Shown here: in pieces, positions 6,451 to 11,180 of the stretch
How positions within the stretch are numbered: position 1 is the stretch's first letter
Layout: every line of letters begins with the position of its first letter
Source of the DNA: UBA4064 sp050179135
GTDB taxonomy: Bacteria > Desulfobacterota > Desulfobacteria > Desulfobacterales > Desulfatirhabdiaceae
Reading direction: 5' to 3'
NCBI GenBank assembly: GCA_050179135.1
Contig: JBFXFK010000159.1
Location: forward strand, 1-11,180
DNA length: 11,180 nucleotides
The notes under the pieces: model-generated
What the model saw: the letters and a program-made list of their open reading frames with translations, nothing else
The model's database searches: none
Told to the model about the DNA's origin: nothing
Made by a program: the position numbers and the translations under genes

Positions 6451-9400
6451 CTATGCATGTTGATGCTGCAATTCCCATCGCTTGTCCAAAAAATACAGGA
6501 TCGGAACGGTCATTCGGGAAAAAAGCAGGGATGCGACTTCGCCGGCCATGAGGGATATGGCCAAGCCCTGGAATATGGGATCAAACAGAATGACCAGTGC
6601 GCCCACAACCACTGCCGCAGCGGTCAGCATCATCGGACGGAACCGAACTGCTCCGGCGTCGATGACCGCCAGATCCAGCGGCATTCCCTGGGCCACCCGA
6701 AGTTCAATGAAATCCACCAGAATGATGGAGTTTCTGACCACAATTCCGGCTCCGGCAATAAAACCGATCATGGATGTGGCTGTGAAAAAGGCATTCATCG
6801 CACCATGGGCCGGGAGGATGCCGATCAGGGAAAACGGAATGGCAATCATGATGACCAGCGGGGTGGAAAAGGACTGAAACCAGCCGACAACCAGAACAAA
6901 AATCAATATCAGAACAACAGCAAAGGCAATTCCCAGATCCCGGAACACCTCGTAGGTGATATGCCACTCCCCGTCCCACTTCATGGACAGCTTCCGGTCA
7001 CTGTCCGGCAGCGCCGCCGTGTGCTGATCGATACGGTATCCTTCCGGCAGCACAATGGCATCGATTTTTTTCTGCATTTCCAGAATGGCATAAACCGGGC
7101 TTTCCTTTTCACCTGCCACATCCCCGATGACATACACGACCGGCATCAGGTTTTTGTGATAGATGCTGTCATCTGCAACAGATTCTGTGACCCGGACCAA
7201 AGATGAGAGGGGAACCAGTTTGCCCGTGGCGTCAGCCATCTGAAGGGTCGAAAGCCGGTCCATTCCGGCCCGCCAGGAAAGCGGCAGCCGGATTACGATG
7301 GGCAGATCCTCTTTTTCGGTGGGTGCATGCAGCAGGCCGACGGATTTGCCGCTCAGGGCCATTTCCAGTGTCCCGGCAATCCGGGCGGTGTCAATGCCAT
7401 GAATCGCCGCCTTGACCTTGTCAATTTCAACCATGATCTGCGGCTGGCTGTCCTCCATGTACCGGTCCACATCCACCACTCCCGGAGTCTGTTCAAAAAT
7501 GGTCTGAATGTCCCGGGCGATCTGTTTTTGGCGCTCATAATTCGGGCCGTACACCTCGGCGACCAGGGTTGACAGCACCGGCGGACCCGGTGGAACCTCT
7601 GCAACCTTCAGTCTGGCCCCGTGTTTTTTGGCAATGGTTTCCAGCCCGGGCCGGACCCGTTTGGCAATGTCATGACTCTGGGCCCTGCGTTTTGACTTGG
7701 ATGCCAGGTTGACCTGAATATCGGCCAGAGACGGCCCCTGGCGCAAAAAATAATGCCGGACCAGCCCGTTGAAATTGAAGGGGCCCGATGCGCCGACATG
7801 AATCTGATAGTCGGTGACCTCATTGACCGTCTTCAGATATTCACCCATTTCCAGGGCGGCGGATGCCGTCTGTTCCAGGGTGGCGTCATCCGGCATGTCA
7901 ATCATCACCTGAAATTCACTTTTGTTGTCAAAGGGCAGCATCTTCACCTTGACCCATCCAATGGCAACCAGGGCACAGGACAATATCAGAAGTCCGGCGA
8001 CGGAAATCAAAAATACCCATCTCCAGAACGGCACTTCGATCAGTGGCGTCATGACGCGACGATACAACCGGGTGCTCCAGCCTTCGGCTTCTTCATGGCC
8101 GGGACCGCCGACGCCATTAACCGGAATCAGTCGAAGGGAGGCCCAGGGCGTAACGATAAAGGCAACCATCAGCGAAAATATCATGGCCGCAGTAGCGCCA
8201 ACCGGAATGGGGCGCATGTAGGGCCCCATCAGTCCGCCCACAAAAGCCATGGGCAGAATTGCGGCAATCACGGTCAGTGTCGCCAGAATGGTGGGATTTC
8301 CGACCTCGTCCACCGCCTCGATGGCCACCTGAAGCCTGGGGCGTCCATTGTTTTCAGGCAGGCGGAAATGCCGCACCATATTTTCGACCACAACAATGGC
8401 ATCATCCACCAGAATACCGATGGAAAAAATCAGTGCAAACAGGGTAATCCGATTCAGGGTATATCCATACAGGTAAAATACGGTGAGGGTCAGCGCCAGT
8501 GTCACCGGTATGGCCAGGGCCACCACGCCGGATTCCCGATGGCCCAGGGTGAACCAGATCAGGATCGTGACAGAAATGATGGCAATGGCCATGTGATACA
8601 GCAGCTCATCCGATTTTTCCTTTGCGGTTTCACCATAATTCCGGGTGACCATCATGTTCAGATTGTCGGGAATAAGGGAGCCACGGACATCTTCCACCCG
8701 CTTCAGAACCCGATGCGCCACCTGAATGGCATTGGTTCCTTTCCGTTTGGCAATGGTCAGGGTGACCGCCGGGCTGATACCGGGCTGTTTGGAATCCGTT
8801 GTCAGAGACGGGTCTGAAACAGCCGGACCATTGCCAAAGAATACATACTGATCCGGCTCCTGAGGACCATCATCGATCTCCGCTACATCCCGGAGATAGA
8901 CCGGACGGCCCTGAGCCATCCCTACTACGACCTGGCCCACGTCCGATGCAGATGTCAGAAATCCGCTGACATGAACCCGCATGCTCCCGTCAACAGACGG
9001 GTAAGAACCGGCATGGGATTCCTGGTTGGCGGCACAAATGGCGGATGCGGCGGTCTGCATGTCAATGCCAAAGCCGGCCAGTCGAACCGGGTCCATATAA
9101 ACCGAAATCTGGCGCCGGTTTCCACCAATCAGCGTGGTAATCGAAACATTTTCCTCCCGTTTGACCACGTCATCCACCTCTGCCGCAATGCGTCGCAGGG
9201 TGTAGTGATCCATGTCCGGAGACCAGAACGTCAATGCCAAAATGGGCACATCGTCTATATACCGGGGTTTGACAAGGGGAGGGCTGACTGTACAGGGAAT
9301 CCGGTCCATGTTGGCCATCAGTTTGGACTGAAGCCTGACAATGGAGCGCTCTTCATCCTGCCCCACAAAAAAACGGACAATCGCCATGGACATGCCCGGG

Positions 9401-9675
9401 CTGGATGTGGAGTAGATATATTCAACGCCGGGAACTTCCCACAGCAGTTTTTCCATGGGTCGGGTGACCCGTTCCTCAACTTCCTTGGCGCTTGCCCCCG
9501 GCATCTGAACAAAGATGTCGATCATCGGGACAATGATCTGGGGTTCTTCTTCACGGGGAAGGGCAATGACGGCCGCGATTCCCAACAGAATGGACGCCAC
9601 AATAAACAGCGGTGTCAATTTGGAATTGATGAATCCGCCGGCCATTTTTCCGGCGGCGCCAATTTTGGGGCTCAT
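6451..9675 (-). CDS. RND-family efflux transporter, inner membrane pump subunit
   Basis: This 1074-residue proton-driven antiporter is the engine of a tripartite exporter. It shows the RND layout: a first span (about 20-39) ending in ALPREEEP, a large periplasmic domain with MPGASAKEVEERVTRPME, and a block of spans at about 360-520. A second periplasmic domain (about 580-900) and final spans to about 1064 follow. The span-4 motif GILVDDAIVVVENM places the proton-relay aspartates at D424 and D425. In span 10, R981 of VVRNSIILVDF stands where AcrB has Lys940, and R1013 of RFRPMMLT matches AcrB Arg971. I chose the ATG at 9675, which overlaps the stop of the fusion-protein gene (ATGA) and has GGAGGGG upstream. 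The 70 residues the frame could add before it are a shadow of that gene. The sequence is closer to drug/lipophile (HAE1-like) than metal pumps, but the substrate cannot be told. Confidence 0.94.
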   Translation of the reverse strand: MSPKIGAAGKMAGGFINSKLTPLFIVASILLGIAAVIALPREEEPQIIVPMIDIFVQMPGASAKEVEERVTRPMEKLLWEVPGVEYIYSTSSPGMSMAIVRFFVGQDEERSIVRLQSKLMANMDRIPCTVSPPLVKPRYIDDVPILALTFWSPDMDHYTLRRIAAEVDDVVKREENVSITTLIGGNRRQISVYMDPVRLAGFGIDMQTAASAICAANQESHAGSYPSVDGSMRVHVSGFLTSASDVGQVVVGMAQGRPVYLRDVAEIDDGPQEPDQYVFFGNGPAVSDPSLTTDSKQPGISPAVTLTIAKRKGTNAIQVAHRVLKRVEDVRGSLIPDNLNMMVTRNYGETAKEKSDELLYHMAIAIISVTILIWFTLGHRESGVVALAIPVTLALTLTVFYLYGYTLNRITLFALIFSIGILVDDAIVVVENMVRHFRLPENNGRPRLQVAIEAVDEVGNPTILATLTVIAAILPMAFVGGLMGPYMRPIPVGATAAMIFSLMVAFIVTPWASLRLIPVNGVGGPGHEEAEGWSTRLYRRVMTPLIEVPFWRWVFLISVAGLLILSCALVAIGWVKVKMLPFDNKSEFQVMIDMPDDATLEQTASAALEMGEYLKTVNEVTDYQIHVGASGPFNFNGLVRHYFLRQGPSLADIQVNLASKSKRRAQSHDIAKRVRPGLETIAKKHGARLKVAEVPPGPPVLSTLVAEVYGPNYERQKQIARDIQTIFEQTPGVVDVDRYMEDSQPQIMVEIDKVKAAIHGIDTARIAGTLEMALSGKSVGLLHAPTEKEDLPIVIRLPLSWRAGMDRLSTLQMADATGKLVPLSSLVRVTESVADDSIYHKNLMPVVYVIGDVAGEKESPVYAILEMQKKIDAIVLPEGYRIDQHTAALPDSDRKLSMKWDGEWHITYEVFRDLGIAFAVVLILIFVLVVGWFQSFSTPLVIMIAIPFSLIGILPAHGAMNAFFTATSMIGFIAGAGIVVRNSIILVDFIELRVAQGMPLDLAVIDAGAVRFRPMMLTAAAVVVGALVILFDPIFQGLAISLMAGEVASLLFSRMTVPILYFLDKRWELQHQHA

Positions 9676-10838
9676 GATATCCCCTCCACCGTCATGCCAT
9701 CGGACAGATTGGGCGGCGGGTTTTTGATATACGCGACACCTTTTGTCAGCCCGGACAGAATTTCGACTTCGGCGCCCGATATCCGGCCGGTTCGAACCAA
9801 CCGAAACCGGGCTTTTTTGTCGGCATCCACCTGATACATGCCGGTCAACTGTCCCTGAACAATCAGGGCGGATTGGGGAACCCACAGTCCCTCAACCGGC
9901 GCCAGCGGAATGATGGCCCGGGCAAAGAGTCCGGAAGCCATGCCCGAATGAGCCGGAACAAGGACCTGAACCTCAAAAGACCGGCTTCTGGCATCCGCCG
10001 CCGGAACAATGGTGTCAACCGTTCCGGTGAGAATCAGATTATCCAGGGATGGAATCTGAACCGGTATGGCTTGATCGGGGCGGATGCTGCCGATGCGATT
10101 TTCCGGCAACAGGATATCGACCCGATAACCGTCATTGGACTCGATGCCCAGAAGGGGTGAGCCGGGGGCGGCCATATTTCCGGGTTCAATGTGTTTTGCC
10201 GTAATGAATCCGTCATAAGGGGCCAGAATTCTGGAATCCGCATCCGTGACCCGGGCAGCCGAAACCGCCGCTTCGGCCTGTTTGACCCGCTGCAGGGCCG
10301 CATCCGCAACCGCCTGCGCCTGAATCAGGCCGGCTTCTGCCTGATGGTGTCGGGCACGGATTTCATCAAATTCCTGTTTGCTGGCCGAATCTGTTTTCAT
10401 CAGATTGACATATCGCCCGTAGGTGGCCCGTGCCAGTTCGGCCCCGGATTGGGCCGCATTTCTGCCGGACAATGCGGCATCCAGTCCATTTCTGGCTTCG
10501 GCCAGTGCGGCCTCTGCCTGCTGTCGCTGGGCCCCGACCATACGGGCATCGATTTCAATCAATAACTGTCCGGACCGGACTGTATCCCCTTCCCGGACAT
10601 GGATGGCAGACACCGTTCCCATGAGTTTGCTGGAAATAATCCCCACGGTTCTGGCCCGAACCGTACCGACAGCCTCGAATCCAACCGGATGAACCGTCGG
10701 GTCAGCCTGTGCAATGGGTGTCCGAATGGGTTCCGCGGGTGAGGTGGCCTGATATCCCGGCTGAATTTTTTCACCGCAGCCTGTCAGATACAGCATGGCA
10801 GACAATATATAAATAATGATCCGGCAATGTCTTGGCAT
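9672..10838 (-). CDS. RND efflux periplasmic adaptor (membrane fusion) lipoprotein
   Basis: The adaptor bridges the inner membrane pump and the outer membrane channel. The 388-residue protein starts with a lipoprotein signal: basic MPRHCR, a hydrophobic stretch, and lipobox LTGC with C21 as lipidated cysteine. HlyD/AcrA-type domains follow: first lipoyl half at about 74-97 (GTVSAIHVREGDTVRSGQ), an Ala/Gln/Glu-rich helical hairpin at about 100-197, second lipoyl half at about 204-232 (ILAPYDGFITAKHIEPGNMA), beta barrel at about 238-312, and a membrane-proximal domain to the end. I chose the ATG at 10838 because TGGAG lies 6 nt before it; ATGs at 10856 and 10850 in the same frame lack a ribosome binding site. 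It follows the channel gene by 48 bp, and its stop overlaps the pump start by 4 bp, indicating translational coupling. Confidence 0.93.
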   Translation of the reverse strand: MPRHCRIIIYILSAMLYLTGCGEKIQPGYQATSPAEPIRTPIAQADPTVHPVGFEAVGTVRARTVGIISSKLMGTVSAIHVREGDTVRSGQLLIEIDARMVGAQRQQAEAALAEARNGLDAALSGRNAAQSGAELARATYGRYVNLMKTDSASKQEFDEIRARHHQAEAGLIQAQAVADAALQRVKQAEAAVSAARVTDADSRILAPYDGFITAKHIEPGNMAAPGSPLLGIESNDGYRVDILLPENRIGSIRPDQAIPVQIPSLDNLILTGTVDTIVPAADARSRSFEVQVLVPAHSGMASGLFARAIIPLAPVEGLWVPQSALIVQGQLTGMYQVDADKKARFRLVRTGRISGAEVEILSGLTKGVAYIKNPPPNLSDGMTVEGIS

Positions 10839-10884
10839 GGCAGTCTCCATGTTCATTGGGGTATTTTCTGATTATACGCGAATT

Positions 10885-10896
10885 CTTCAATTGAAG
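10885..10896. repeat. Perfect 12-bp palindrome at the end of the channel gene
   Basis: CTTCAATTGAAG is its own reverse complement and spans the stop codon of the channel gene. Just past it on the minus strand is TATAAT (10876-10871), a perfect -10 hexamer, but no -35 element lies at a workable distance. The pair could mark a weak internal promoter for the adaptor and pump genes; chance is as likely. Confidence 0.25.
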
Positions 10897-11180
10897 TTTT
10901 CATCCAGCGTTCCAACCGCCAGATACAGACCTGCGCGGGCAACCAGATAATCATGAATGGCCTGAATCCGGCTGGTCCGCGAATTCTGCAGGCTCAGTTC
11001 TGCATCCAGAAGACTGACCAGGGGGTAAAGACCGGTTTCATAACGGTTTTCAACAATGACAAGACCTTCTTCTGCCTGACGAACCGCGGATTCTGTCACA
11101 CGAATGCGGTTCCAGGCGCTTTGGGTCATCAACCATGCCTGACGGGCCTGAACCTCCACATTGGCTTTCAAATCCCGCAA
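10887..11180 (-). CDS. TolC-family outer membrane efflux channel, C-terminal part
   Basis: Only the last 97 residues are inside the window; the reading frame stays open through the right edge and the start lies outside. What is visible is a long amphipathic helix, a turn with the family motif NRYETGLYPLVSLLDAELSLQNSR, and a second helix ending LYLAVGTLDENFN. This matches the C-terminal helical repeat of TolC/OEP proteins, which form a trimeric channel through the outer membrane and periplasm. Complete family members are usually over 400 residues. It is transcribed first, 48 bp ahead of the adaptor gene, completing the tripartite exporter. Confidence 0.85.
   Translation of the reverse strand: MRDLKANVEVQARQAWLMTQSAWNRIRVTESAVRQAEEGLVIVENRYETGLYPLVSLLDAELSLQNSRTSRIQAIHDYLVARAGLYLAVGTLDENFN

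Noticed and set aside
7753..8817. A 354-residue open frame on the plus strand opposite the RND pump.
   Set aside because: Antisense shadow of a well-supported gene, with low-complexity composition and no motifs.
9676..9885. A 70-residue N-terminal extension of the RND pump.
   Set aside because: It lies wholly inside the adaptor gene in another frame and is not RND-like; the ATG at 9675 has a strong ribosome binding site and the usual 4-bp overlap.

Overview
The window reads as an ordinary chromosomal segment of a Gram-negative bacterium. All eight protein genes are intact except the one cut by the right edge. A lipoprotein membrane fusion subunit and a TolC-type outer membrane channel beside an RND pump show a two-membrane cell. 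The flavodoxin/ferredoxin fusion and the style of the RND pump suggest an anaerobe of the Desulfobacterota (sulfate-reducer relatives), but that assignment is inference; no 16S or other lineage marker is present. There is no phage, plasmid, transposase, tRNA, rRNA or CRISPR array.

Layout. (a) 24-1064, plus strand: low-specificity L-threonine aldolase. (b) 1111-1965, minus strand and convergent with it: an EFR1-type protein with a flavodoxin-like half and two 4Fe-4S clusters, probably starting at a TTG. (c) 2032-3134, minus strand: the conserved ribosomal operon rplM-rpsI (L13, S9), with a near-consensus sigma70 promoter at 3106-3134 and an intrinsic terminator at 2032-2073. (d) 3176-5824, minus strand: an 882-residue membrane protein joining a periplasmic GH17 domain to a cytoplasmic family 2 glycosyltransferase, the architecture of NdvB-type beta-1,3-glucan synthases, with its own promoter near 5944-5972 and a leader of about 110 nt. 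(e) 5825-6450: about 620 bp without a credible gene, its right half filled with nested direct and inverted repeats. (f) 6451 to the right edge, minus strand: a tripartite RND efflux operon transcribed in the order outer membrane channel, membrane fusion lipoprotein, inner membrane pump, the last two overlapping by 4 bp.

How the genes fit together. The RND genes form one exporter spanning the envelope. The NdvB-like protein should make and remodel a beta-glucan across the inner membrane. L13 and S9 are housekeeping. The aldolase and the flavodoxin-ferredoxin protein have no visible functional link to each other or to the rest. The parts most worth a second look are the inverted repeat woven into the rplM promoter, the leader of the NdvB-like gene, and the repeat cluster at 6093-6435. 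I did not find a convincing undescribed multi-gene system.
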